Assembly: GCF_039545135.1 (NCBI RefSeq)
Contig: NZ_BAABRU010000016.1
Location: 62,001 to 126,000 of the forward strand
From: Herpetosiphon gulosus
GTDB lineage: Bacteria > Chloroflexota > Chloroflexia > Chloroflexales > Herpetosiphonaceae
Direction: 5' to 3'
Length of the DNA stretch: 64,000 nucleotides
Positions 1 to 8,222 of this stretch are shown here, piece by piece; positions within the stretch are counted from its first letter, which is position 1, and each line of letters begins with the position of its first letter. The translations under genes and the position numbers were made by a program. The notes beneath the pieces were generated by a model. It was given only the letters and a program-made list of their open reading frames with translations, was not told the DNA's origin and searched no databases.

Positions 1-925
1 CTGCCGCAATTGCCTGTTGCCCAATATGGGTAACTTCTTGGCTTGAACGTTGCTCGATTGGAATTGCCGCACCATTGGCAGTCTGCAAATCAATGGTCGA
101 TGTTGGTGCCGCAACATACAATGGAATATTGTGCGCTTTGGCCAACACCGCCAACCCATAGGTGCCAATTTTGTTGGCAACATCGCCGTTAGCCGCAATC
201 CGATCCGAGCCAACAATAATACAATCAACCTGGCCTTGCTGCATAAAATAAGCGGCCATGTTATCGGTAATTAAAGTTAAATCGATGCCTGCCTGTTGCA
301 ATTCCCACGCGGTAAGGCGTGCGCCCTGCAAGAATGGTCGGGTTTCATCGACCCAAACATGAATTGGCTGACCATCCTCATGAACTGCGCGAATTGGTGC
401 GAGGGCTGTGCCATAGGCTGCCGTAGCTAAACCACCAGCATTGCAGTGGGTCAGCACATTGCGTGATTGAGCCAACAGCACTTTGCCATGTTGGCCAATT
501 GCGCGACACATTGCCTCGTCTTGGTCGCGAATTGCCTCGGCCTCAGCCAACAACCGCTGGCGTAATTGATCAACCTCAAGTGTTTGATTTGCCTGCGCTA
601 CGTCGAGCATGCGCTGTGTGGCCCAAGCTAAATTGATCGCCGTAGGCCGCGCTTCATCAAGCAGCGCTTTGGCTTTGGCTAGTTTTTCGAGCAATTTACT
701 GCTGGTTTGGGCCGTGCTGCGTTGGGCTGCCAAGGCCATGCCATAGGCTGCCGTGATGCCAATTGCTGGAGCGCCTCGCACTTGCATTGAGCGAATTGCT
801 TCAATCACGCTATTTAAATCCTCACAACGCACAATATCCAGCGTGGCTGGCAAGCGACGTTGGTCGATCAAACAGGGAACTTTATCCCACCAAACAGTTT
901 TGAGTACTTCAGCCATTGGTTGCAT
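1..925 (-). CDS. mtnA: S-methyl-5-thioribose-1-phosphate isomerase (partial, C-terminus beyond left edge)
   Basis: This enzyme isomerises methylthioribose-1-phosphate to methylthioribulose-1-phosphate in the cytosolic methionine salvage pathway. The reverse-strand reading frame is open from the window edge to an ATG at 925. It shows the family motifs VRGAPAIGI near residue 50, LTHCNAGGLATA with the catalytic cysteine near residue 157, and the GSDRIAANGDVANKIGTYG segment with the catalytic aspartate. About 308 of the usual ~345 residues are visible. An alternative in-frame ATG at 916 (MAEVLK) is possible. The gene sits directly behind a SAM-I riboswitch with its own promoter, so it should be repressed when S-adenosylmethionine is plentiful. 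Identification is firm; only the exact start is uncertain. Confidence 0.96.
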   Translation of the reverse strand, partial: MQPMAEVLKTVWWDKVPCLIDQRRLPATLDIVRCEDLNSVIEAIRSMQVRGAPAIGITAAYGMALAAQRSTAQTSSKLLEKLAKAKALLDEARPTAINLAWATQRMLDVAQANQTLEVDQLRQRLLAEAEAIRDQDEAMCRAIGQHGKVLLAQSRNVLTHCNAGGLATAAYGTALAPIRAVHEDGQPIHVWVDETRPFLQGARLTAWELQQAGIDLTLITDNMAAYFMQQGQVDCIIVGSDRIAANGDVANKIGTYGLAVLAKAHNIPLYVAAPTSTIDLQTANGAAIPIEQRSSQEVTHIGQQAIAA

Positions 926-930
926 TACAC

Positions 931-953
931 AAAAAAACCTCTCAGAGAGAGGC
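931..953 (-). terminator. Riboswitch expression-platform terminator
   Basis: The reverse strand reads CCTCTC-TCT-GAGAGG followed by seven T, ending only six bases before the mtnA start codon. The 3' half of the stem (GAGAGG) is also the only Shine-Dalgarno-like purine stretch in front of mtnA, so the hairpin could in addition mask ribosome binding. Confidence 0.9.
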
Positions 954-1066
954 CCGCATGCTCAAACTCATCTATCAGGCCGAACCTGCAGGATTTGGCA
1001 CCTTCCAAAAATGGGGTTGCCGGGCTTCGTCGGGCCAGTCCCTCTGCCCATCTCGATGAGAGATCG
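937..1066 (-). promoter_or_regulatory. SAM-I riboswitch (S-box leader) of mtnA
   Basis: On the reverse strand the leader carries the S-box hallmarks in order: the P1 strand CTCATC (1055-1060), the core AGAGGGACTGGCCCGA and GAAGCCCGGCAACC, then AAGGTGCCAAATCCTGCAGG, and the closing P1 strand GATGAG (967-972). Downstream follows an intrinsic terminator and then mtnA. SAM binding would stabilise P1 and leave the terminator free, switching transcription off. Confidence 0.96.
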
Positions 1067-1099
1067 CTTATTCACTGATTTTCCACAGTTCGGTTGGCG

Positions 1100-1128
1100 A
1101 TTATAGCATAGTCAATTGCTTGTGACAA
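1100..1128 (-). promoter_or_regulatory. Sigma70-type promoter of mtnA leader
   Basis: The reverse strand shows a -35 TTGTCA (1123-1128), a 17-base spacer and a perfect -10 TATAAT (1100-1105). The start of transcription would fall near 1092, about 30 bases upstream of the riboswitch P1 stem. Confidence 0.8.
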
Positions 1129-1168
1129 ATGGCTTTTAGCGCGATTTGGGCAGGTTGCCCAAGTTGGC

Positions 1169-2374
1169 TCAATGGCGATCAAGCCGAAAGATCGTTGCAT
1201 CGGGGTTAGTTCTTTGACACAAGCGATCGCGCAAAAGTTCGGCGGCGACTACACTATAGGTGATGCCATTGCCGCCATAGCCCAGCGCCACCAAAATTCG
1301 TGGCTGATCGGGCAGATTGTCGATGTAGGGCAGGCCATCGCTGGTTTCGCCAAAAGTGCCAGCCCAACGATAATCGATATGCAGCGGAATATGCGGGAAA
1401 AATTGATTAAAACGTTTGGTTAATTTGGCGGCTTTGCGTTCAAGCAAGGCATCGCGTTTAGCAGGCAGATCAATCTGATCATCTTCGCCGCCGATGATCG
1501 CCCTCCCTTCGCTGGTGGTACGCAGGTAGACATATGGTCGAGCGCTTTCCCAAATCAAACATTGCTCATACCAGCCACTAAAATCGGTTAATGGCTCGCT
1601 GGCAAGTGCATAGCTGCTGCGAAATTTTACCAATTTGGGCTTGATATAGTGTTGAGCTTCATAGCCTGCCGCCAAAATCAAGTATTTGGCATGAATTTGA
1701 CAACCTGTTTCGGTGGTGACCGTCACGCCAGCGCTATCGGCCTGCCATTCTTTGGCCGCAGTTCGATCAAAGATTTGTACGCCACGTTGCGCTGAATGTT
1801 TGAAGATCGCATGGGCTAGTTGAAAGGCATCAACCTCACCCGCATTGTAGGAATACAGCGCCGCCGGAGCGGTAAAACTAAACCGTTCACCAATTGCGCC
1901 TTTGTCGAGGTAGTCTAAGTTGAAACCATAAGCTTGACGTAAGGCGAATTCTTGGCGCAATTGTTTGACATGCCAACGGCTACTTGCCAAATATAAACTG
2001 GTTTTATGTGAAAAATGGTCTGCTACACCAACCTTCTGTGCTAAATCGGCAACCTTATCAATCGCCTCGCGACACAAGTGATAGGCGCGAACTGCCTGTT
2101 GCTCGCCAACCAATTTAACCAATTCAGTCAATGGCGTATCGATTTCATATTGCAGCAAGGCGGTGCTAGCGCTGGTGCTGCCCCCAGCAAGCTCGCGTTT
2201 TTCCAGCACCACTGTATCGATATTGGCCTCACTGAGGTAGTGGGCGATCAGCGCTCCGCTAATACCGCCGCCAATCACCACAACCTCACATGTCAAATCA
2301 TTTTGCAAACGAGGGTAGATAGATAACAAGCCATTTTTGACTGCCCAAAACGGATACCCGCTATTTAAATCCAT
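1169..2374 (-). CDS. FAD-dependent oxidoreductase, DAO/DadA family
   Basis: This 401-residue protein belongs to the D-amino-acid oxidase-like FAD family, which oxidises primary or secondary amines of amino acids. The N-terminal dinucleotide-binding motif VVIGGGISGALIAHYLSE lies near residues 32-49, followed by VLEKRELAGGSTSAS, the typical FAD-contacting loop. The C-terminal FAD motif RWAGTFGETSDGLPYIDN and the segment ALGYGGNGITYS near residues 365-376 are also present. There is no signal peptide, so it is cytosolic. The start is an ATG preceded by AGGAG at 10 bases. Substrate cannot be read from sequence. Confidence 0.85.
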   Translation of the reverse strand: MDLNSGYPFWAVKNGLLSIYPRLQNDLTCEVVVIGGGISGALIAHYLSEANIDTVVLEKRELAGGSTSASTALLQYEIDTPLTELVKLVGEQQAVRAYHLCREAIDKVADLAQKVGVADHFSHKTSLYLASSRWHVKQLRQEFALRQAYGFNLDYLDKGAIGERFSFTAPAALYSYNAGEVDAFQLAHAIFKHSAQRGVQIFDRTAAKEWQADSAGVTVTTETGCQIHAKYLILAAGYEAQHYIKPKLVKFRSSYALASEPLTDFSGWYEQCLIWESARPYVYLRTTSEGRAIIGGEDDQIDLPAKRDALLERKAAKLTKRFNQFFPHIPLHIDYRWAGTFGETSDGLPYIDNLPDQPRILVALGYGGNGITYSVVAAELLRDRLCQRTNPDATIFRLDRH

Positions 2375-2456
2375 TGTTTGGCTGCTCCTGATATGTGCGC
2401 TTTGGGCAGGCTTTGAGCAAGGGTTATGCCGCTAGATAAAGGGTAATCGTGGCTGA

Positions 2457-2912
2457 TTAATCCTGTGCAACCAAAGAATACATCGCCACAATGCGACCAG
2501 CTGGATCGCAGGATTGCTCTTGGAAGCCTAAGGATTGATAGAGGTTGCGGGCGGCATGATTATGTTCGCGATAGCTTAACCAGACCTGATCTACATCTCC
2601 TAATGCCGCTACCTCAGCTAAAATCGCCTGCATCGCTGCTCGTCCGTAGCCTTGGCCTTGAAAAGCCTGATCGATCATTAATCGCGCAACCCGATATTGG
2701 CCAGTGTTTGGGCTAATTCCATAAACCGCCAAGCCAACCAACGTAGAGGATTGATTTATAAGCGCTCGAACTTGCATAGTGGGATAAAATTGCGCCTCGG
2801 CAATTGAATAGAGGTTGGACGCGACGAAATCTTGCTGTTCGGCAGGCAAACTTAATGCGCAACATGCTTGCCAATTATCGCGTGTAACCGGAACTAAGTT
2901 GACAATCATCAT
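2457..2912 (-). CDS. GNAT-family N-acetyltransferase (Blt/spermidine acetyltransferase-like)
   Basis: This 150-151 residue protein has the GNAT fold signature. The acetyl-CoA binding loop reads QAFQGQGYGRAAMQAIL near residues 83-99, and the C-terminal part HNHAARNLYQSLGFQEQ is the usual beta-bulge helix region. The N-terminal pattern (VTRDNWQACCALSLPAEQQDFVA) resembles small-molecule acetyltransferases such as the Blt group that act on polyamines. The substrate is not certain. Two consecutive ATGs follow AAGGA; the second gives the better spacing. A strong hairpin lies between it and the next gene upstream. Confidence 0.85.
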   Translation of the reverse strand: MMIVNLVPVTRDNWQACCALSLPAEQQDFVASNLYSIAEAQFYPTMQVRALINQSSTLVGLAVYGISPNTGQYRVARLMIDQAFQGQGYGRAAMQAILAEVAALGDVDQVWLSYREHNHAARNLYQSLGFQEQSCDPAGRIVAMYSLVAQD

Positions 2913-2953
2913 CGTTTCCTTGATTAATCAGTATTGTTCTGCATTACACCAGA

Positions 2954-2980
2954 AAACCCTGTTGCAATGCAACAGGGTTT
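2954..2980 (-). terminator. Terminator hairpin behind the CoA-disulfide reductase gene
   Basis: A perfect 13-base inverted repeat with one central base (AAACCCTGTTGCA / TGCAACAGGGTTT) lies 32 bases after the stop codon at 3012. A near copy sits behind the polyprenyl synthase gene at 4957-4983. Confidence 0.75.
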
Positions 2981-3011
2981 AGGCATGACACATGAACAAC
3001 TCTAAAAATGA

Positions 3012-4661
3012 TTAATGAGTAAAAGCCTTCAAGGTCAACGCACCGCCAGCTAGTGTCGCGACATTCTCAAAGCCGCTTTGGCGCAAAATCCGGTAGGCGA
3101 TGTAGCTGCGCATGCCAACCATACAGTGCAAGCGAATTGGCCGCCCTTCGGCTTGGGCTTTGAGGCTTGGAATGGCTGCGCGTAATTCAGCCAGTGGCAG
3201 ATTAATCGCCTGCGGAATGTGCCAGGCTGCATATTCATCAGGGTTGCGCACATCAACGATCAGCGCATGCTCGGTGATCGCGGGGTATTCCTCGGCATAC
3301 CAGAATTTCACCGTGCCATCGAGTAGGTTGCTAGCCAAAAATCCGGCCATATTAATTGGATCTTTGGCCGAGCCATAGGGCGGCGCATAGGCCAACTCTA
3401 GCTCAGTCAAATCGTGGACGCTCATTTTAGCGCGAATTGCCGTTGCCAAGACATCGATGCGTTTATCGACCCCAGCGCCACCGACGATTTGTGCCCCTAA
3501 AATTCTGCCATCGGCAGGGGCAAACAACAGTTTGAGGTGCATTTGTTGGGCATCGGGGTAGTAGCCCGCGTGATCGTTGGGGTGCAAATAGATTTTGTGG
3601 TAAGCCCGTTTGGCGCGTTGCAGGCTCTTTTCCGAGGCTCCGGTCATGGCGCAGGTGGTTGTATGCACTTTGACGATTGCCGTGCCTTGGCTGGAATGAT
3701 AACGGCTGCTGCGCCCAAGCATATGCTCCGCCACGATGCGACCTTGGCGGTTGGCCGGCCCTGCCAGTGCGATCAAGGCTGGTTGCTGCAACACAGTATC
3801 TTGCACTTCAATCACATCGCCAGCAGCATAAATCGCTGGGTCGGATGTTTGCAGATGCTGGTTGACGGCGATGCCGCCACGTTCGCCAAGCGTCAGGCCT
3901 GCGGCTTGAGCTAATTGGCTGGCTGGTCGCACGCCAACCGCCATAATCACCAAATCGGTTTTAATCTGCCGCCCATCGCTGAGATGTACGGCGATCTGCT
4001 GATTGGTTGGTACAAAGCGCTGAGCACTGGCTCCAAGATGCAATTTGACCCCGTGTTGTTGCAGCAAATCAGCAACTTCGCTGACCATCTCATGATCAAA
4101 TAAAGGCAAAACTTGCTTGGCCAGTTCAACCAACTCGACGGTTAGGCCACGTTGTTGCAAGGCCTCAATCATTTCGAGGCCAATATAACCAGCGCCGATT
4201 ACCACTGCATGACGTGCGCCATCGGCCAATAATTGATTGATCTGATCAACATCCGGGATGCTACGAACTGTGTGAATTTGCGGTAAATCGCTGCCAGGAA
4301 TTGGCAATTGCAAGGCTTGGCTGCCGACCGCAATCAACAATTTATCGTAGCGCTCTTGGATTGGCGTGGGCTGTTGGGGTGTTTTGATCGTCACGATTTT
4401 TTGCTGGGGATCAATCGCGATCACCTCGTGTTGCAAGCGTAGGTCGAGATTAAAAGTTTGGCGTAGATATTTAGGGCTGGCAACTAAGAGCTTTTCGCGT
4501 TCGGCGATTGTGCCAGCGATATGATAAGGCAAGCCACAATTGGCATACGAAACATACTCGCCACGTTCCAACACCACAATCTCGGCATGTTCGTCGAGCC
4601 GACGGAGGCGGGTGGCGGCACTCATGCCTGCAGCGACCCCGCCGATAATCACAATTTTCAT
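3012..4661 (-). CDS. CoA-disulfide reductase with C-terminal rhodanese domain
   Basis: This 549-residue flavoprotein combines a pyridine-nucleotide disulfide oxidoreductase with a rhodanese domain. Such fusions reduce CoA disulfide or persulfide with NAD(P)H. The FAD motif IVIIGGVAAGMSAATRLRR starts at residue 2. The active-site cysteine is in SYANCGLPYHIAG near residue 43. The NAD motif AVVIGAGYIGLEMIE follows in the middle, and the family-typical AYAPPYGSAKDPINMAGF lies near residue 420. The rhodanese loop at the C-terminus is HCMVGMRS, with catalytic cysteine and arginine. The start ATG at 4661 follows GAGG at six bases; the upstream TTG in frame lacks a spaced ribosome site. Confidence 0.9.
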   Translation of the reverse strand: MKIVIIGGVAAGMSAATRLRRLDEHAEIVVLERGEYVSYANCGLPYHIAGTIAEREKLLVASPKYLRQTFNLDLRLQHEVIAIDPQQKIVTIKTPQQPTPIQERYDKLLIAVGSQALQLPIPGSDLPQIHTVRSIPDVDQINQLLADGARHAVVIGAGYIGLEMIEALQQRGLTVELVELAKQVLPLFDHEMVSEVADLLQQHGVKLHLGASAQRFVPTNQQIAVHLSDGRQIKTDLVIMAVGVRPASQLAQAAGLTLGERGGIAVNQHLQTSDPAIYAAGDVIEVQDTVLQQPALIALAGPANRQGRIVAEHMLGRSSRYHSSQGTAIVKVHTTTCAMTGASEKSLQRAKRAYHKIYLHPNDHAGYYPDAQQMHLKLLFAPADGRILGAQIVGGAGVDKRIDVLATAIRAKMSVHDLTELELAYAPPYGSAKDPINMAGFLASNLLDGTVKFWYAEEYPAITEHALIVDVRNPDEYAAWHIPQAINLPLAELRAAIPSLKAQAEGRPIRLHCMVGMRSYIAYRILRQSGFENVATLAGGALTLKAFTH

Positions 4662-4699
4662 CACAAGCCTCAAATTTAAATGGCAACATCAATTGCTAC

Positions 4700-4885
4700 T
4701 TAATTGATGCAGCTTGCAGCGATTTTGTTACATTCTTCACAACAAGGTTTGGGGTAACGGACGAGCAAGCCAGCATCAACATTAATCATAAAGCGTTTGT
4801 GGCTGAAATACGTGATTAGATGGTTGGCGAAAGCGTGCCAATTCGCTACTTGGCGCATAAATGATTCATACGATTGATAATCCAT
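4700..4885 (-). CDS. Small hypothetical protein with CCEEC motif
   Basis: I do not recognise this 61-residue reading frame. It has mixed codons like its neighbours and a cysteine-containing end (PCCEECNKIAASC) that could bind a metal. It is read in the same direction as the CoA-disulfide reductase gene 38 bases downstream, so it might share its transcript and thiol-related role. It has no clear ribosome binding site and starts just after a long inverted repeat, so it may be a chance frame. Confidence 0.35.
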   Translation of the reverse strand: MDYQSYESFMRQVANWHAFANHLITYFSHKRFMINVDAGLLVRYPKPCCEECNKIAASCIN

Positions 4886-4890
4886 TTTGT

Positions 4891-4945
4891 CCCCTCACCC
4901 CCAGCCCCTCGCCCGCCGCAGTGGGCGAGGGGCTGGGGGTGAGGG
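4891..4945. repeat. 23-bp perfect inverted repeat, C/G-rich dispersed element
   Basis: The arms 4892-4914 and 4923-4945 are exact reverse complements around an eight-base loop. The strand is strongly asymmetric (CCCTCACCCCCAGCCCC on one arm). The element lies between the ispB-type gene and the small reading frame, outside coding sequence. Its shape is that of a REP/small-palindrome repeat. Confidence 0.8.
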
Positions 4946-4956
4946 AAGACATTCAA

Positions 4957-4983
4957 AAACCCTGCTGCACTGCAACAGGGTTT
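4957..4983 (-). terminator. Terminator hairpin behind polyprenyl synthase gene
   Basis: A 13-base stem (AAACCCTGCTGCA / TGCAACAGGGTTT, one mismatch) lies 27 bases after the stop codon at 5010. It differs from the 2954-2980 hairpin at only two positions. Confidence 0.7.
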
Positions 4984-5009
4984 CGAGTAGCAAGTAATCG
5001 TGATGAATT

Positions 5010-5990
5010 TTAGAAATGGCGATCGAGCACGTATTCGGCGATTTCACGTAGCAGCTCTTTGGCATCTGATGGCGGAAAGATATCGAGTGCTGCCAAGCCA
5101 CGTTGGGTAATCTCACGAGCTTGGGCGATCGCTTGATCGATGCCACCAAGCTGTTTCACTTGGCTAATTGCTTGGGTAACTTGCTCATCACTAAGTTGCT
5201 CGTATTGGTCAAGCAAGTTGACCAACGGATGCTCGTGATGATCTTTGACCGCCAAGATTAAGGGCAAGGTGATTGTGCCTTCACGTAAATCGTTGCCAGC
5301 AGGCTTGCCGAGGGTTTCCTCAGTGCTAACGAAATCGAGAATATCATCGACAATTTGGAAGGCTAAACCAATATCGTAGCCATAACGGGCGGCGGCCTCA
5401 ATTTCCTCGGGGCTACCACCACCACAAACTACCCCAGCAGCAGCAGCGGCTTCAAACAAAGCGGCGGTTTTACCACCAATTTTGGCATAATATTGTTCGA
5501 GGGCTGTTGCCGTGGGGAGCGTCGCCATAACGGGGTGCAATTCAGAAGCTGAAATCGTCATAACCGATTCAGCGAAAATCTGAATCACCCGTGGGTCGGG
5601 AGCTAGTGCCATTTCGCCAGCAGCCACCGCAAACAGGTAATCACCAACCATCAATGCTACGCCTTGATCCCATTTGGCATGGACGGTAACTTTGCCCCGG
5701 CGGCGGTCGGCATCATCGACTAAATCGTCGTGAACCAAACTGGCTGCATGAATCAACTCGACAGCAGTTGCCGCATGCAAGCTATCGCTCAAACGGTAGC
5801 GCCCTAATTGCGACGCAAGCAGAACCATCATGGCCCGTAAACGCTTGCCACCAGAGCTAACAATGTGTTGACCAGCAGCCGTGATCAGCGCCGATTGCGA
5901 TTCGACTCGCTGCATAATGCGATCTTCGACGGCTTGCAGATCATGGCGTAACGTGCTTGGGATTTCCAATTGTTTTAATGTGTGCGTCAT
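5010..5990 (-). CDS. Polyprenyl diphosphate synthase (IspB/HepT-like)
   Basis: This 326-residue trans-prenyltransferase elongates isoprenoid diphosphates by adding isopentenyl units, most probably for a quinone side chain. The first aspartate-rich motif reads LVHDDLVDDADRRRG (about residues 88-102) and the second FQIVDDILDF (about 212-221). SSGGKRLRAMMVLLAS near residue 46 is the family's substrate-binding GGKR segment. Length fits long-chain synthases. The start ATG follows TAGGAAG. It is divergent from fabZ. Chain length cannot be told from sequence. Confidence 0.92.
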   Translation of the reverse strand: MTHTLKQLEIPSTLRHDLQAVEDRIMQRVESQSALITAAGQHIVSSGGKRLRAMMVLLASQLGRYRLSDSLHAATAVELIHAASLVHDDLVDDADRRRGKVTVHAKWDQGVALMVGDYLFAVAAGEMALAPDPRVIQIFAESVMTISASELHPVMATLPTATALEQYYAKIGGKTAALFEAAAAAGVVCGGGSPEEIEAAARYGYDIGLAFQIVDDILDFVSTEETLGKPAGNDLREGTITLPLILAVKDHHEHPLVNLLDQYEQLSDEQVTQAISQVKQLGGIDQAIAQAREITQRGLAALDIFPPSDAKELLREIAEYVLDRHF

Positions 5991-6076
5991 AGCACGCTTC
6001 CTACATAAATTCGGTCTTTGTGAAAGTTATCGCGTAGAGCAAAGCATACCCGAAAACGATCCTAGCGTCAACGGAT

Positions 6077-6105
6077 TTGCCGCTGGCTTTAGGCTCGGTT
6101 ACACT
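6077..6105 (+). promoter_or_regulatory. Possible promoter of fabZ
   Basis: TTGCCG, a 17-base spacer and TACACT fit a moderate sigma70-type promoter about 60 bases ahead of the fabZ start codon. Confidence 0.4.
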
Positions 6106-6165
6106 AAGGCCTAGGCTATCTGAGAGCTTTGTGAGAGGTTTTGAAAGCCGCTAGGAGTGTAAGCA

Positions 6166-6591
6166 ATGCTGACCGTTGAAGATATTTTGGCAATTCTGCC
6201 GCATCGCCCGCCGTTTCTGTTGGTTGATCGCATCTTGGAGATCGAAGATGGTGTGCGAGCAGTGGGCTTGAAAAATGTCACCATGAACGAGCCTTTTTTC
6301 GTGGGCCATTTCCCAGGTCGGCCTGTGATGCCAGGCGTATTGATTGTCGAAGCCCTGGCTCAGGTTGGGGCAGTAATCATTTTGCGCCAGCCCGAGTATG
6401 TTGGCAAAATTGTGATGTTTGCTGGGATCGATGATTTTCGGTTTAAGCGCCCAGTGACACCTGGTGATACACTTAAATTAGAAGTAAGCCTTGATAAAAT
6501 GCGCCGCCGCATTGGCAAAGGCCAAGCTAAGGCCACAGTTGATGGCACAGTGGTTGCCGAAGGTGGGCTAATGTTTGCAATTGTTGATTAA
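6166..6591 (+). CDS. fabZ: 3-hydroxyacyl-[acyl-carrier-protein] dehydratase FabZ
   Basis: FabZ removes water from 3-hydroxyacyl-ACP in the fatty acid elongation cycle in the cytosol. The 141-residue protein carries the hot-dog fold signatures: [13 protein letters not shown] at residues 10-22 and the catalytic block [20 protein letters not shown] around residues 45-64, with the active-site histidine and glutamate. Length is typical. The ATG at 6166 follows AGGAG. It is followed 39 bases later by a response regulator gene, possibly on the same transcript. Confidence 0.96.
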   Translation: MLTVEDILAILPHRPPFLLVDRILEIEDGVRAVGLKNVTMNEPFFVGHFPGRPVMPGVLIVEALAQVGAVIILRQPEYVGKIVMFAGIDDFRFKRPVTPGDTLKLEVSLDKMRRRIGKGQAKATVDGTVVAEGGLMFAIVD

Positions 6592-6630
6592 GGATTGGCT
6601 TAAAACATTCGCCCACAGAAGGAGTCTGTT

Positions 6631-7362
6631 GTGGATACGTTCAATGTTGAGCTACGAGATAAGCTCATTCTGGTGGTTGATGATGAACCACGTTTAGTCA
6701 CATTTATGCGCGTTAACCTCGAAGCCGAGGGTTGTCGCGTAATTAGCGCTGAGAATGGCCGCAAAGCGCTGGAAAAAGTGCGCGAAGATATGCCCGATGC
6801 GGTGCTGTTGGATATTATGATGCCTGGCTTGGATGGCTATGAAACCTTGCGCCGCCTACGTGAATTTTCGTCGATTCCAGTGATTTTCCTGACTGCCAAA
6901 GACGAAGAGGATGACCGGATTCGCGGCTTGGAGCTTGGCGCTGATGATTATATTGGCAAGCCATTTAGCCATCGTGAGTTGGTCAGCCGCTTGCGGGCAG
7001 TACTACGTCGCCATTATGTGACCCCAACTCAAGCGGTTTCAACCACCAAAATCGACGATCGGTTAACCGTCGATTTTGATCGACGCGAGGTTTTGGTCAA
7101 TGGCGAACGGATCAGCTTGCGCCCAACCGAATATCGCTTGCTCTATCATTTGGTGCAAAATGCTGGCTTTGTGATGCCGCACGAAACCTTGCTAGCCAAA
7201 GTTTGGGGGCCAGAATATCGTGATGAAAGCCATTATTTGCGCTTGTATGTCACCTACCTGCGCCAAAAAATCGAAGAAGATCCAGCCAACCCACACTATA
7301 TCTTGACCGAACGTGGGGTCGGCTATCGCTTCGTCGATTTCAAGAAGAAGCACGACGAGTAA
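6631..7362 (+). CDS. OmpR/PhoB-type response regulator (orphan)
   Basis: This 243-residue regulator has a receiver domain and a winged-helix DNA-binding domain. The receiver shows VVDDEPR with the acidic pocket at residues 17-18, the phosphoacceptor aspartate in [13 protein letters not shown] near residue 61, and the conserved lysine in YIGKPF near residue 111. The effector half has [15 protein letters not shown] and the recognition region [16 protein letters not shown], ending with [15 protein letters not shown]. It starts at a GTG, with GGAG eight bases upstream. No histidine kinase gene is adjacent, so its partner must be elsewhere. A terminator follows directly. Confidence 0.93.
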   Translation: MDTFNVELRDKLILVVDDEPRLVTFMRVNLEAEGCRVISAENGRKALEKVREDMPDAVLLDIMMPGLDGYETLRRLREFSSIPVIFLTAKDEEDDRIRGLELGADDYIGKPFSHRELVSRLRAVLRRHYVTPTQAVSTTKIDDRLTVDFDRREVLVNGERISLRPTEYRLLYHLVQNAGFVMPHETLLAKVWGPEYRDESHYLRLYVTYLRQKIEEDPANPHYILTERGVGYRFVDFKKKHDE

Positions 7363-7378
7363 TAGCTGTTGATCAGAT

Positions 7379-7412
7379 GCTCAATGCCTTAAAAAAGCAT
7401 TGAGCTTTTTTT
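7379..7412 (+). terminator. Intrinsic terminator behind the response regulator
   Basis: GCTCAATGC, a short A-rich loop, GCATTGAGC and then a run of seven T make a strong rho-independent terminator 17 bases after the stop codon. Confidence 0.92.
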
Positions 7413-7426
7413 ATATGTGAGGAGTT

Positions 7427-7990
7427 ATGGACGATCAATTGATCCCACTGTTGCGGCCTACAACGATTATGCCTGTAGCAAAGCTAATCGATCAACTCGC
7501 TACTATTCCGGCAGAATCAGGGATGTATGGCTGGTGGTTTAAAACGCTTCCGCCGCAAGTTCCCAGCGCAGGCTGTTGGCAAGTTGATGACTGGACATTG
7601 CTACACATCGGAATTTCTCCCTCTGGCCATAACCCAAAAACGACCCGCCATTTGCGTCAGCGCTTGAATGATCATTTGTCTGGTGGTGCTAATCGTTCGA
7701 CCTTGCGCATGAGTTTAGGCTGTTTGTTGAGCGAACAACTGAATTTACGTCTGGCTCCCCATGGAGCGAGTAAATATTTAACGTTTGGCGCTGGTGAGCA
7801 GCGGTTATCACGCTGGTTAACGCAACATACTGGGGTTTCATGGATGCTGCACGCCCAACCTTGGGAGCTTAAACCTATGATTCTTAAACAATATGTACTC
7901 CCACTCAATATTAAAGCTAATGATCATCCGTTTGTTGCGACGCTCAAGCATTTGCGGGAGCAGGCAAGGCTGCGAGTGGTTCGCGGCTAG
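7427..7990 (+). CDS. GIY-YIG domain protein
   Basis: This 187-residue protein shows the pattern of a compact GIY-YIG nuclease-like domain. The GIY part is SGMYGWWF (about residues 32-39), the YIG part is LLHIGISP (about 60-67), and the helix LRQRLNDHLSGGANRSTLRMSLG holds the conserved arginine. In both motifs the usual tyrosine pattern is relaxed, as in several small uncharacterised subfamilies. The cellular role is unknown. The ATG follows GAGGAG. It stands alone behind a terminator. Confidence 0.65.
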   Translation: MDDQLIPLLRPTTIMPVAKLIDQLATIPAESGMYGWWFKTLPPQVPSAGCWQVDDWTLLHIGISPSGHNPKTTRHLRQRLNDHLSGGANRSTLRMSLGCLLSEQLNLRLAPHGASKYLTFGAGEQRLSRWLTQHTGVSWMLHAQPWELKPMILKQYVLPLNIKANDHPFVATLKHLREQARLRVVRG

Positions 7991-8222
7991 AAATATATTC
8001 AAACGACTGGTTAATCATGATCTGATTGGAGCCATAATCCAAGATTAACCCTGTTCCTCTGCCAAAAAAAGACCCTAAATTGCTCTCTGTTGATAGGCTA
8101 AACCCTACTTTTGTTGCATGCATTTATTTGTTGGCCCTTATGATATGACTGCAACCAAGTTTAGCGTTCTAGCCAGAGCAATCTTAGGAGGCACTTTTTG
8201 GTGTTTTAGGAGGAATGTAATC

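Noticed and set aside
753..1106. Forward frames over the mtnA leader
   Set aside because: They overlap the SAM-I riboswitch and mtnA on the other strand, with no ribosome site.
8118..8222. Earlier start for the DUF1906/BNR gene at 8118
   Set aside because: It lacks a ribosome site and would bury the signal peptide; the ATG at 8223 has GGAGG in place.
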